64,000 nt of DNA from Comamonas thiooxydans (GTDB lineage Bacteria > Pseudomonadota > Gammaproteobacteria > Burkholderiales > Burkholderiaceae_C), in the NCBI RefSeq assembly GCF_002157685.2, contig NZ_AP026738.1, positions 3,782,001 through 3,846,000 of the forward strand. The letters are read 5' to 3'. Positions 52,437 through 60,783 of this stretch are shown in pieces (within the stretch, counting starts at the first letter, position 1; each line of letters opens with the position of its first letter). The notes under the pieces were generated by a model that saw only the letters and a program-made list of their open reading frames with translations, was not told the DNA's origin and did not search any database. The position numbers and the translations under genes were made by a program.

Positions 52437-53203
52437 TACCTAGCGCCCGCGGCCTGGAGCAGCTGCACCACGGCCTTCTGCCCGCGCTGGCGTGCATGGG
52501 CCAGGGCCGTCACCCCATCCTTGTCGGGCAGATTCAGATCCGCCTTCGCGTCGATCAAGGCCTGGATGATGGCCTGATGGCGCGGCCCGCCATCGCTGAG
52601 CACCACGGCCTCCATCAGGCAGGTCCAGCCCAGCCGGTTGACATGGTTCACATCCACACCAGCCATGATCAGCGCCTGGGCGGTTTCCAGATGGCCGCGC
52701 TCGCAAGCCGGAATCAGGGCCGTGCCGCCATAGCGGTTGGTGCTCTTGAGATCGGCGCCATAGGAGATCGTCATGCGCACAATCTCCAGCCGGCCCTGCG
52801 CGCCGGCCAGCAGATAGGAGCTGTCCTGCATCTGGTTCTGGATATTGGGGCTGGCACCATGCATCAGCAGCGATCGCGCCACCTCGATATGGTTGGCAGC
52901 CGTGGCCAGCAGCAACGGGGTATTGCCCCGGGCGTCCTGCACGTCGACAGGCGCGTTGCCGGCCAGCAGGTTGCGCACCGCCACGGCATCGCCCTGCGCG
53001 GCAGCGGCCAGCAATTGCTGGCCCAGCATCTGCGGGTCCCCCGCCTTTGCCGCCGCAGCAGCGGCAGGTGTTGCAGCCGGAGCATTCGCCGACGCCCTAC
53101 TCTGGCAGGCGGTCAGCAGCGTCGCTGCTGCCAGAGCTGTCAATGCAAGCGTCAATCGAGTCGTCAACGAGGCGCGCCCATAGGCGCTGGTTGGCTGGTT
53201 CAT
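52436..53203 (-). CDS. Ankyrin-repeat lipoprotein
   Basis: 255 residues. ALTALAAATLLTACQS is a lipoprotein signal (Cys33). Five ankyrin repeats cover about 85-255 (GNTPLLLATAANHIEVARSL; GGTALIPACERGHLETAQAL; GWTCLMEAV; GVTALAHARQRGQKAVVQLL). Likely a periplasmic or outer-membrane anchored protein-binding scaffold. Solitary and of unknown partner. Confidence 0.9.
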   Translation of the reverse strand: MNQPTSAYGRASLTTRLTLALTALAAATLLTACQSRASANAPAATPAAAAAAKAGDPQMLGQQLLAAAAQGDAVAVRNLLAGNAPVDVQDARGNTPLLLATAANHIEVARSLLMHGASPNIQNQMQDSSYLLAGAQGRLEIVRMTISYGADLKSTNRYGGTALIPACERGHLETAQALIMAGVDVNHVNRLGWTCLMEAVVLSDGGPRHQAIIQALIDAKADLNLPDKDGVTALAHARQRGQKAVVQLLQAAGAR

Positions 53204-53326
53204 GGCATTCCTTCATGGCTGTCGGGCGTTCAGCCCCTGTCAGCTTTCTACAGGAACTATAGCTAGCCACGCAAGTCCGATGAGGGTTACAGCCTGTTTT
53301 CAATCGATAAAAGGAGAATCTGCCTC

Positions 53327-53800
53327 GTGCCTTGCAACCGCTGGATCCGCACCGCCGCCACTTCAAGCCTGATCGCGCTGGGTGCGCTCACCGCCGGCCT
53401 GCTGCCGGCCCTCGCACAAGCCCAGGAATTTGTCAGCATCAAGGGCAAGACCGTGAATGTGCGCGAGCAGCCCAACACCCGCTCCGCAACCCTCTGGGAA
53501 CTGAGCAAGGGCTATCCGCTGCAAGTCACCCAGCGCAAGGGCCAGTGGCTGCGCGTGAAGGACTATGAGTCGACGCTAGGTTGGGTCCACGCTCCGCTGA
53601 CCAGCAAGAGCCCGCACATGGTGGTGACGGCGCGCACGGCCAATCTGCGCTCCGGCCCCGGCCAGAAACACAACCGGGTAGGCAAGCTGGAGCAGCATGA
53701 GGTGCTGCAGACTCTGAAAAAGCAAGGCAGCTGGGCCCAGGTCCAGCGCAGCAATGGCCAAAGCGGCTGGGTGGCCAAGAATCTGGTCTGGGGCTGGTAA
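53327..53800 (+). CDS. Exported protein with two bacterial SH3 domains
   Basis: 157 residues. Signal peptide (about 1-33, ending AQAQ). Two SH3b repeats: GKTVNVREQPNTRSATLWEL and TANLRSGPGQKHNRVGKLEQ, with GWVHAPL and GWVAKNLVWGW. SH3b domains bind cell-wall peptides. Start is GTG 53327 with AAGGAG 10 bp upstream. Stands alone, convergent with thiD. Confidence 0.9.
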   Translation: MPCNRWIRTAATSSLIALGALTAGLLPALAQAQEFVSIKGKTVNVREQPNTRSATLWELSKGYPLQVTQRKGQWLRVKDYESTLGWVHAPLTSKSPHMVVTARTANLRSGPGQKHNRVGKLEQHEVLQTLKKQGSWAQVQRSNGQSGWVAKNLVWGW

Positions 53801-53825
53801 GCCCTACAACACGAACACCCAAAGC

Positions 53826-53852
53826 AAAGGCCTGCAGCTGCAGGCCTTTTTT
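53826..53852. terminator. Two-way terminator between the SH3 gene and thiD
   Basis: AAAGGCCTGCAGCTGCAGGCC followed by T6; perfect palindrome with A and T flanks. Confidence 0.88.
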
Positions 53853-53869
53853 GCGGGCGCCGGCGGCAA

Positions 53870-54742
53870 TCAGCCTTCGACGATCAGCTGCGCTCGTGGC
53901 GCATAGCCGTGATTGAGGGGGCCATGGCCCTGGCCGGTATAGACCTCGGCTCCTGCCTCGATGGCACCCAGAATATAGCGGCGCGCCTCGGTCACTGCGG
54001 CCTCCAGCGCCAGCCCCTGGGCCAGGAAGGAGGCAATCGCCGACGACAGCGTGCAGCCCGTGCCATGGCCGTTATGGGTGACGATGCGCTGCGACTGCAG
54101 GCGCAGATAGTCGCCAGCCGGCCGGCCTTGCCGGCCCAGCACATCCATGACCAGATCACCGCTCAGATGCCCGCCCTTGAGCAATACGGCCGGCGCCCCC
54201 ATGGCCAGCAGATCGGCCACGGCCGCATCCAGCGCTCCAATGCCTTCGATGTTGCGACCCAGCAGCAAAGCTGCTTCATCCAGATTGGGGGTAATCACCG
54301 TAGCCAGCGGGAACAGCTCCTGCACCAGCGCCTGGGCCGTCTCGGGAACGATCAGGCGATCGCCGCTGGTGGCCACCATCACCGGGTCCAGCACCACGTT
54401 CCTGACCCGGTGGCGACGAATCGCATCCGCCACCACGCTCACCACATCGGGGGTTGCCAGCATGCCGATCTTGACGGCATCGACGCCTATGTCCTGCACA
54501 ACGGCATCGATCTGGCCGCGCACGGTATCCAGCGGAATGCCATGAATACCCGTCACGCCCAGCGTGTTCTGCACGGTGATGGCCGTGATAGCCGTCATGC
54601 CGTAGCAGCCCAGAGCCGCACAGGTCTTGAGGTCGGCCTGGATGCCGGCGCCGCCGCCGCTGTCCGAGCCGGCGATGGAGAGCACGCGTGCATAGCGCTT
54701 TTTTGCGGCGCCGGAGATGGGGGAAGAAGCAATCACTGTCAT
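53870..54742 (-). CDS. thiD: Hydroxymethylpyrimidine/phosphomethylpyrimidine kinase ThiD
   Basis: 290 residues. SIAGSDSGGGAGIQADLKT (about 22-40), DPVMVATSGDRLI and HGTGCTLSSAIASFLAQG are ThiD signatures. Phosphorylates HMP twice in thiamin synthesis. It is divergent from the TPP riboswitch and thiO, so shared control is possible, but the riboswitch reads only the other strand. Confidence 0.95.
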   Translation of the reverse strand: MTVIASSPISGAAKKRYARVLSIAGSDSGGGAGIQADLKTCAALGCYGMTAITAITVQNTLGVTGIHGIPLDTVRGQIDAVVQDIGVDAVKIGMLATPDVVSVVADAIRRHRVRNVVLDPVMVATSGDRLIVPETAQALVQELFPLATVITPNLDEAALLLGRNIEGIGALDAAVADLLAMGAPAVLLKGGHLSGDLVMDVLGRQGRPAGDYLRLQSQRIVTHNGHGTGCTLSSAIASFLAQGLALEAAVTEARRYILGAIEAGAEVYTGQGHGPLNHGYAPRAQLIVEG

Positions 54743-54814
54743 GGCAAAAATTATCGCCCATGCGCATGGTCAATGCGTGCTGTTTGCGGTTGTGCTGTAA
54801 TGTCCAACGGACGA

Positions 54815-54968
54815 AACAGGGGTGTCCCGCAGGCAAGCAGCCTGTGCGGACTGAGAAACACCCTGGGGCTGCGCCAGCCAACGGCTGCGCATCAGAGCAC
54901 CATCCGTGCCCTGCGCCCCCTGCACCCGATCCAGGTCATGCTGGCGTGGGGAGTTTCACAAGCCGCAA
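54815..54968 (+). ncRNA. TPP riboswitch upstream of thiO
   Basis: THI-box core: GGGGTGTCCCGCAGGC, GGACTGAGAAACACCC, a long extra arm (about 50 nt), ACCCGATCCAGGTCATGCTG and GCGTGGGGAGTT. It governs the thiO-thiS-thiG-thiE operon. The longer arm separates it from the copy at 50866. Confidence 0.9.
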
Positions 54969-55032
54969 GGCATGCCGCGTTTTGTCCTGCACATGGCCCT
55001 GTTCCTGTGTCCGGATGGAAAACGATTTGCAC

Positions 55033-56127
55033 ATGTCATTGCTACAAGCTTCTTCAAAGATCGCAATTCTCGGTGGCGGCCTCATGGGCCGTCTGCTGGC
55101 CCTGGCCCTGGCCCAGCGCGGTCATGCCATCGACCTCTATGACGCGCATGGCCCGCAAGGCGATGGCGCTGCGGCGCGCGTGGCAGCCGCCATGCTGGCG
55201 CCGCTGGCCGAGTCGGCCATTACCGAGCCCGGCGTGGTGCGCATGGGCCAGCATGGACTCAAGCGCTGGCCCGAGCTCATAGCTCAGCTCGAGCAGCATG
55301 TGTTCCTGCAGCAAAACGGCACGCTGATTCTCTGGCACCGCCAGGATCAGGGCGATGCGGCGCGCTTTTTCGGTCTGCTGGAGAAAAACCGGCGCATCAA
55401 CCCCAGCCTGCCGGCCATGCAGGAGAAGACCGGCGCGGCGCTGCAGGACTGCGAGCCCGCGCTGCAGGGACGCTTCAACCAGGCCGTCTATCTTCCCGGC
55501 GAAGGCCAGCTCGACAACCGCCAGTTGCTGACGGCGCTGGTCGACAAGCTCAGCGCCCTGGGCGTGCAGCTGCACTGGGACAGCCCGCGCGAGATCGGCG
55601 ACTTCCGCCCCGGTGAGGTCGGCCAGCCCGACTTCGTGTTCGACTGCCGGGGCCTGGGGGCCCGCAGCCAGTGGAAGCAACTGCGCGGCATTCGCGGCGA
55701 GGTGGTGCGCATCCACGCGCCCGAAGTCACGCTGCAGCGCCCCACGCGCCTGATCCATCCGCGCTACCCCATCTATATCGCGCCCAAGGAAGACCACCTG
55801 TTCGTGATTGGCGCGACCGAGATCGAGTCCGACGATATGTCGCCGGCCAGCGTGCGCTCCACGCTGGAGCTGCTGAGCGCTGCCTATACCGTGCACTCCG
55901 GCTTTGCCGAAGGCCGGATTGTGGAGATCGCCACCCAGTGCCGCCCCACCCTGCCCGATAATCTGCCCGCCGTGCGCCTGCTGACGCCACGCGTCATGGA
56001 AGTCAACGGCCTCTACCGCCACGGCTTCATGATCTCGCCCGCCATGCTGGACGTGGTGCTGGAGCTGGTGGACCACAACGACTCGCCGCTGGCGCGCGAG
56101 TTCGATGTCGCCGTGCATCGCGGCTGA
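55033..56127 (+). CDS. thiO: FAD-dependent glycine oxidase ThiO
   Basis: 364 residues, DAO family: FAD motif AILGGGLMGRLLALALAQRG (about 11-30), GLGARS and the end motif YRHGFMISPAML. Makes the dehydroglycine used by ThiG for the thiazole ring. First gene after the TPP riboswitch. Starts at ATG 55033. Confidence 0.93.
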   Translation: MSLLQASSKIAILGGGLMGRLLALALAQRGHAIDLYDAHGPQGDGAAARVAAAMLAPLAESAITEPGVVRMGQHGLKRWPELIAQLEQHVFLQQNGTLILWHRQDQGDAARFFGLLEKNRRINPSLPAMQEKTGAALQDCEPALQGRFNQAVYLPGEGQLDNRQLLTALVDKLSALGVQLHWDSPREIGDFRPGEVGQPDFVFDCRGLGARSQWKQLRGIRGEVVRIHAPEVTLQRPTRLIHPRYPIYIAPKEDHLFVIGATEIESDDMSPASVRSTLELLSAAYTVHSGFAEGRIVEIATQCRPTLPDNLPAVRLLTPRVMEVNGLYRHGFMISPAMLDVVLELVDHNDSPLAREFDVAVHRG

Positions 56128-56232
56128 GCTGCGAGCCCGAACTTTGGCGCACAGCACTTGCACCCCCGGCGCACGCAAGCACCGTCGTGCAGAGGTTTAA
56201 CTTAGCACCCGCTTTATTTTCCGTTTCATGCC

Positions 56233-56430
56233 ATGAAGATCACTCTCAACCAGCAAGCCACCGAGCTGCCAGCCCATGCCACCGTGGCCGATGCGCTGGC
56301 GCAGATGCAGGCCAAGCCCCCGTTTGCCGTGGCGGTCAACACGGTGTTCGTGCCCAAGACGCAGTACACCGACCATCCGCTCAGTGAGGGCGACAGGATG
56401 GAAGTCATCTCTCCGGTGACTGGCGGCTAG
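56233..56430 (+). CDS. thiS: Sulfur carrier protein ThiS
   Basis: 65 residues ending in GG (SPVTGG), the C-terminus activated for sulfur transfer. Ubiquitin-like fold with LPAHATVADALAQM and FAVAVNTVFVPKTQY. Supplies sulfur to ThiG. Confidence 0.95.
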   Translation: MKITLNQQATELPAHATVADALAQMQAKPPFAVAVNTVFVPKTQYTDHPLSEGDRMEVISPVTGG

Positions 56431-56438
56431 GAATGAAT

Positions 56439-56510
56439 CCCCCTGAGTCGCTTCGCGCCTTCCCCAAGGGGACGACACCCTCGCAGCGAGGCGGTTCATG
56501 CTCGGTGTCA
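56439..56510 (+). repeat. Dispersed CCCCCTGAGCGGC-type repeat, copy 2
   Basis: CCCCCTGAGTCGCTTCGCGCC, then TTCCCCAAGGGGACGAC and CTCGCAGCGAGGCGG: a shortened copy of the elements at 34231 and 59396. It lies inside the thi operon between thiS and thiG (160-bp gap). Confidence 0.6.
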
Positions 56511-56589
56511 CTGACTTGGCACATGCCTGTTTGAGGTTCATTGGGCTTCACGCGCATTGCGATACAAAGACAAGAGATATAGATAAATC

Positions 56590-57393
56590 ATGAATACCAA
56601 AACCACCGACGACGCCCTGGTTCTCTACGGCCAGCGTTTTGAAAGCCGCTTGCTGCTGGGCACCTCGCGCTACCCCTCGCCGGCGATTCTCGAAGCCGCT
56701 GTGGAGCGTTCCAGGCCCGCCATGGTCACGGCCTCGCTGCGCCGCCAGGGCAGCAATGCCGCCGAGACCGGTGCCAGCTTCTGGGAGCTGCTGCGCAAGC
56801 TCAATGTGCCCGTGCTGCCCAACACGGCAGGCTGCATGACCATCCAGGAAGCCGTGACCACGGCCCATATGGCGCGCGAAGTCTTCGACACACCCTGGAT
56901 CAAGCTGGAGCTGATCGGCGACGACTACACGCTGCAGCCCGACACGCTCAATCTGGTGGAGGCTGCCTCCATCCTCATCAAAGACGGCTTCCAGGTCCTG
57001 CCCTACACCACCTACGATCTGGTGCTGTGCCAAAAGCTCGTCGACGTGGGCTGCCAGGCCGTCATGCCCTGGGCCGCGCCCATCGGCACCGGCCGCGGCC
57101 CCATCAACCCCTATGCCATGCAGATGCTGCGCGAGCGCCTGAAGGTGCCGCTGATCGTCGATGCCGGCCTGGGCCGTCCCTCCCACGCCTGCACCGTGAT
57201 GGAGTGGGGGTATGACGCCGTGCTGCTGAACACCGCCGTGGCCCTGTCCGAAGACCCCGTGGCCATGGCCGGCGCGTTCTCCGATGCCGTCAATGCCGGT
57301 CACGCCGCCTGGCGCGCTGGCGCCATGGCAGAGCAGAACGCAGCCCAGCCCAGCACGCCCGTGCTGGGCACCCCTTTCTGGCATCAGGAATAA
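56590..57393 (+). CDS. thiG: Thiazole synthase ThiG
   Basis: 267 residues. TIM-barrel enzyme with the catalytic Lys in WIKLELIGDDYTLQPD (about 100-115), MPWAAPIGTGRGPINPY, and ALLIVDAGLG-like PLIVDAGLGRPSHA. Forms the thiazole phosphate from deoxyxylulose-5-phosphate, dehydroglycine and ThiS thiocarboxylate. Confidence 0.96.
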   Translation: MNTKTTDDALVLYGQRFESRLLLGTSRYPSPAILEAAVERSRPAMVTASLRRQGSNAAETGASFWELLRKLNVPVLPNTAGCMTIQEAVTTAHMAREVFDTPWIKLELIGDDYTLQPDTLNLVEAASILIKDGFQVLPYTTYDLVLCQKLVDVGCQAVMPWAAPIGTGRGPINPYAMQMLRERLKVPLIVDAGLGRPSHACTVMEWGYDAVLLNTAVALSEDPVAMAGAFSDAVNAGHAAWRAGAMAEQNAAQPSTPVLGTPFWHQE

Positions 57394-57403
57394 AGGCCGG
57401 CCC

Positions 57404-58345
57404 ATGGACTCCCCAGAAATCAAGGCCCTGGTGCAAGCCATCATCCACCAGCACAGTGCCAACTTTGGCGCCCAGCTGCACCACGATGCCAACTCGGTCG
57501 AGCTGACGCCACAGCCCGTGCCGCCCGCACTGCGCCAGGAGCCCGCCTATCTGGCCGCGCTGGAGGCCTGCAGCCAGCTGGGCTTTATCGCCGTAGATGC
57601 GCAGACACTGGCCCAGGCCTGGCAGTGCCAGAGCGAGCGCAACAATCACTTCGATGCCACCCACTGGCCCGACGACCCACGCGACTTCGGTCTCGGCAAG
57701 GCCGACCCGGCCCAGGCCTTTGCCCACTGCCCGCGCGAGCTGGGCCTGTATGGCGTGCTGCCCACGGCCGAATGGGTGGGCCGCATGGCCCGTGCGGGTG
57801 TGCCCACGGTGCAGCTGCGCTTCAAATCCGGCGACCAGGCCGCTGTGGCCCGTGAAGTCAAGGCTGCTGTCGAAGCCGTCAAGGGCACACATGCACGCCT
57901 GTTCATCAACGATCACTGGCAGGCCGCGCTGGACGCAGGCGCCTACGGCATCCATGTGGGCCAGGAAGACCTGGACGTGATCGGCCAGCGCGATCTGGAG
58001 ACCATCCGCACCTCGGGCACCCGCTTGGGCGTCTCCACCCATGGCTACGCCGAGATGGTGCGCGCCCATGCCGTCCAGCCCAGCTATATCGCCCTGGGCG
58101 CCGTATTCCCGACCACGCTCAAGAAGATGGCGACGGCCCCGCAAGGTCTGGCGCGTCTGGCGGCCTATGTGCGACTGATGCAGCAATACCCGCTGGTCGC
58201 GATTGGCGGTATTTCCGAAGACCTGTTCCCCGCCGTTCGTGCCACGGGCGTGGGCTCGGTGGCCGTGGTACGCGCCCTGGTCAACGCCCCCGATCCAGAG
58301 GCAGCAGCCCAGCATCTGCTGCAGCGCATGGAGGCCGCAGCCTGA
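57404..58345 (+). CDS. thiE: Thiamin-phosphate synthase ThiE with long N-terminal extension
   Basis: 313 residues. The ThiE barrel lies at about 110-313 (GVPTVQLRFK, INDHWQAALDAGAYGIHVGQ, GVSTHGYAE, ALGAVFPTTLKKM, VAIGGI). Residues 1-108 are extra, with LTPQPVPPALRQEPAYLAAL but no motif I can name. Joins HMP-PP to thiazole phosphate. Last gene of the thi operon, 10 bp after thiG. Confidence 0.92.
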   Translation: MDSPEIKALVQAIIHQHSANFGAQLHHDANSVELTPQPVPPALRQEPAYLAALEACSQLGFIAVDAQTLAQAWQCQSERNNHFDATHWPDDPRDFGLGKADPAQAFAHCPRELGLYGVLPTAEWVGRMARAGVPTVQLRFKSGDQAAVAREVKAAVEAVKGTHARLFINDHWQAALDAGAYGIHVGQEDLDVIGQRDLETIRTSGTRLGVSTHGYAEMVRAHAVQPSYIALGAVFPTTLKKMATAPQGLARLAAYVRLMQQYPLVAIGGISEDLFPAVRATGVGSVAVVRALVNAPDPEAAAQHLLQRMEAAA

Positions 58346-58368
58346 GCGCATCTACTTCCAACTTAATG

Positions 58369-58407
58369 GCTGCCAGCGCTTGATATAGGTGCTGGCAGCT
58401 TTTTTTT
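58369..58407 (+). terminator. Terminator of the thi operon, built from a repeat element
   Basis: GCTGCCAGC-GCTTGATATAGGT-GCTGGCAGC then T8. A 9-bp stem with a long U-tract. It matches the AGCGCTT repeat family (tggctgccagcgctt). Confidence 0.8.
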
Positions 58408-58672
58408 ACTGCATGCTCAACGAATGCAGCAGTGCCGGACATGCCTGGGGCACGAAACTCCGGAAATGACAAGATTGAATGCCCGCAGCCAGCGGGCATT
58501 TTTGCTGGCAGCCGCTGTGCAGACCGCATATCTGCTGGGTTTTCTTGATCGGCGCAAGCCCTGTTCGCGGTAAAAGCGGACACACAGGTGACAACCCTGA
58601 GCCCCGCAGTTGCGGCACAGCCGGTCCCACACGCGACAATGGGGCGGTTACCAGTCACGCATAAGACAGAAC
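58408..58672. other. Gap before the Crp/Fnr gene with a second terminator-like hairpin
   Basis: AATGCCCGC-AGCCA-GCGGGCATT followed by TTT lies at about 58481-58505, just after a stem near 58408-58430. Two terminators within about 100 bp with no gene between them could mark a short RNA. No promoter is evident. No coding frame is convincing. Confidence 0.4.
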
Positions 58673-59392
58673 ATGGACGAGCCAATTCTTAGTATGGAAG
58701 AACGTGAGGCGATCAACTCTGGTCGCTGGTTTTCATCCCTTTCGCCCTCTTTGCGGCACGACATTCTTCGATGCGCTTACGTCAAACGATACAAAGATGG
58801 CATGCTCATCTGCGCTCGCGGCGAACCGCCCGAGGAGTGGATTGCCTGCGCACGTGGCGCGGTGCGGGTCAGCTCCACCTCCATCACGGGCAAGCAGATC
58901 ACGCTGACCTATGTGGAGCCGGGCATCTGGTTCGGGGATGTGGCGATTCTAGATGGCGACAAGCGCACTCACGACGCCTATGCACATGGCGAGACCACGT
59001 TGCTGTGCGTCTCCAAGGCGGACTTCAAGCGCATTCTGGCAGAGCATGTGGAGTTTTCCGAAGCGATCTTGCGCCTCAATGCACGCCGAGTACGTCAGCT
59101 CTACGGCCTGGTGGAAGACCTCAACACCTTGCCGCTGCGCGCGCGCCTGGCCAAGCAGTTGCTGCACCTGACGCGCAGCTATGGCGTGATGAGCCTGTCG
59201 GACAGCAACGAAATCCGCATCGGCCTGCATCTGGCCCAGGAAGAGCTGGCCCAGTTGCTGGGCGCCTCGCGCCAGCGCGTGAACCAGGAGCTCAAGTCCA
59301 TGGAGCGCGAGGAAGTGATTCGCATCGAGCCGGGTGGCCTCATCGTGCGCGACCGGGTGACGCTGCTGCGCATTGCAGACACGGATCACTGA
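58673..59392 (+). CDS. Crp/Fnr-family transcriptional regulator
   Basis: 239 residues. Cyclic-nucleotide-binding-like beta-roll (about 30-140; GEPPEEWIACARGAVRVS, FGDVAILDGDKRTHDAYAHG) and a C-terminal HTH (LAQEELAQLLGASRQRVNQE, about 186-205). The Glu of the cAMP-binding GEL motif reads Asp, so the ligand is uncertain; no Cys set for an Fe-S cluster. It may regulate the following kinase/dehydrogenase pair. Confidence 0.9.
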   Translation: MDEPILSMEEREAINSGRWFSSLSPSLRHDILRCAYVKRYKDGMLICARGEPPEEWIACARGAVRVSSTSITGKQITLTYVEPGIWFGDVAILDGDKRTHDAYAHGETTLLCVSKADFKRILAEHVEFSEAILRLNARRVRQLYGLVEDLNTLPLRARLAKQLLHLTRSYGVMSLSDSNEIRIGLHLAQEELAQLLGASRQRVNQELKSMEREEVIRIEPGGLIVRDRVTLLRIADTDH

Positions 59393-59395
59393 TTC

Positions 59396-59510
59396 ACCCC
59401 CTGAGCGGCCTTGCCGCTTCCCCCTCTCTCGCTTCGCTGCGCTTGCGGGAGGGGGACGATGCCATCGCCGCGAGACGGCTCTTGCTCGGCATCTCTGGCG
59501 GGGATCGCGC
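59396..59510 (+). repeat. Dispersed CCCCCTGAGCGGC-type repeat, copy 3
   Basis: CCCCCTGAGCGGCCTTGCCG, then CTTCCCCCTCTCTCGC, GCGGGAGGGGGACGATGCC and a CGCCGCGAGACGGCTC tail. Longest of three copies (34231 reversed, 56439 shortened). The CTCTCTCGC...GCGGGAGGGGG arms form a stem. No coding frame. Confidence 0.7.
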
Positions 59511-59645
59511 CAGTTTTCACCTTCGTTTCTCTCTTGCCGCGTTCTGCGGCAGCACTCCCATTTCACGCATTCGCTCGCTGCACTTTTGTGCGGCGTGGCG
59601 GGCTGCGCCTTGCCCATCACAAATCGAACAAAGGACTGAGACAGC

Positions 59646-60731
59646 ATGAGCACTTATGAGCATTTCGTCGGCACCCGCGCGGTTTCCGATCAGCATGCGT
59701 TTGATATCGATGCCATGACCAACTGGATGAGCCGGCATGTCCAGGGCTTTGAAGGTCCGCTGCAGGTGGAGATGTTCAAGGGCGGCCAGTCCAACCCCAC
59801 CTACAAGCTGATCACGCCCGGCCGTAGCTATGTGATGCGCGCCAAGCCCGGTCCCGTGGCCAAGCTGCTGCCTTCGGCCCATGCGATCGAGCGCGAATAC
59901 CGTGTCATGAAGGGCCTGGCCGGCACAGATGTGCCCGTGCCGCATATGTATGCGCTGTGCGAGGATGAATCCGTCATCGGACGCGCCTTCTACATCATGG
60001 AATTCATGGAAGGCCGTGTGCTCTGGGACCAGTCCCTGCCCGGCATGACGCCTGCGCAACGCGCCGAGATCTACGACGAGATGAATCGCGTGATCGCGGC
60101 CCTGCACAGCGTGAAGTTTGCCGAGCGCGGCCTGGCCGACTACGGCAAGAGCGGCAATTACTTCGAGCGCCAGATCGGTCGCTGGAGCAAGCAGTATGTG
60201 GCCTCCGTGACCCAGCCCATCCCCGAGATGGACAAGCTGATGGAGTGGCTGCCCGCCCATATGCCGGCCAGCGCACGCGACGAGGGACGTGTCTCCATCG
60301 TGCATGGCGACTACCGCCTGGACAATCTGATGTTCCACCCCACCGAGCCGCGCGTGATTGCCGTGCTGGACTGGGAGCTGTCCACGCTGGGGCACCCGCT
60401 GGCCGACTTCAGCTACCACTGCATGAGCTGGCATATCCCGGCCGAGCTGGGCCGCGGCATCGCGGGGCTGGACATCGCAGGTCTGGGCATCCCTGCCGAG
60501 CACGACTACATCCAGCGCTACTGCCAGCGCACCGGCATTGCCGATGTGGCCACGCTGCAGCGCGACTGGAACTTCTACCTGGCCTACAACATGTTCCGCA
60601 TCGCCGCCATCTTGCAAGGCATTGCGAAGCGCGTCGAGGCCGGCACGGCCTCCAGCGCCCAGGCCAAGGCCTCGGGCGACACCGCCCGCCCCATGGCGGA
60701 ACTGGCCTGGTCCTTTGCCCAGCGCGCCTGA
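59646..60731 (+). CDS. APH-type phosphotransferase next to an acyl-CoA dehydrogenase
   Basis: 361 residues. Kinase motif [13 protein letters not shown] (about 219-231) with catalytic Asp, and [18 protein letters not shown] (about 240-257) with the metal Asp. N-terminal nucleotide region [14 protein letters not shown]. Resembles the kinase part of mammalian ACAD10/11 and LvaA of the levulinate pathway, which phosphorylate 4-hydroxyacyl-CoA. The dehydrogenase-like partner follows 52 bp later. Confidence 0.9.
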   Translation: MSTYEHFVGTRAVSDQHAFDIDAMTNWMSRHVQGFEGPLQVEMFKGGQSNPTYKLITPGRSYVMRAKPGPVAKLLPSAHAIEREYRVMKGLAGTDVPVPHMYALCEDESVIGRAFYIMEFMEGRVLWDQSLPGMTPAQRAEIYDEMNRVIAALHSVKFAERGLADYGKSGNYFERQIGRWSKQYVASVTQPIPEMDKLMEWLPAHMPASARDEGRVSIVHGDYRLDNLMFHPTEPRVIAVLDWELSTLGHPLADFSYHCMSWHIPAELGRGIAGLDIAGLGIPAEHDYIQRYCQRTGIADVATLQRDWNFYLAYNMFRIAAILQGIAKRVEAGTASSAQAKASGDTARPMAELAWSFAQRA

Positions 60732-60783
60732 CTTTTTATCCACCACCACGCAACTTGACCGTCCCACAATAAAAGGAGCACTC

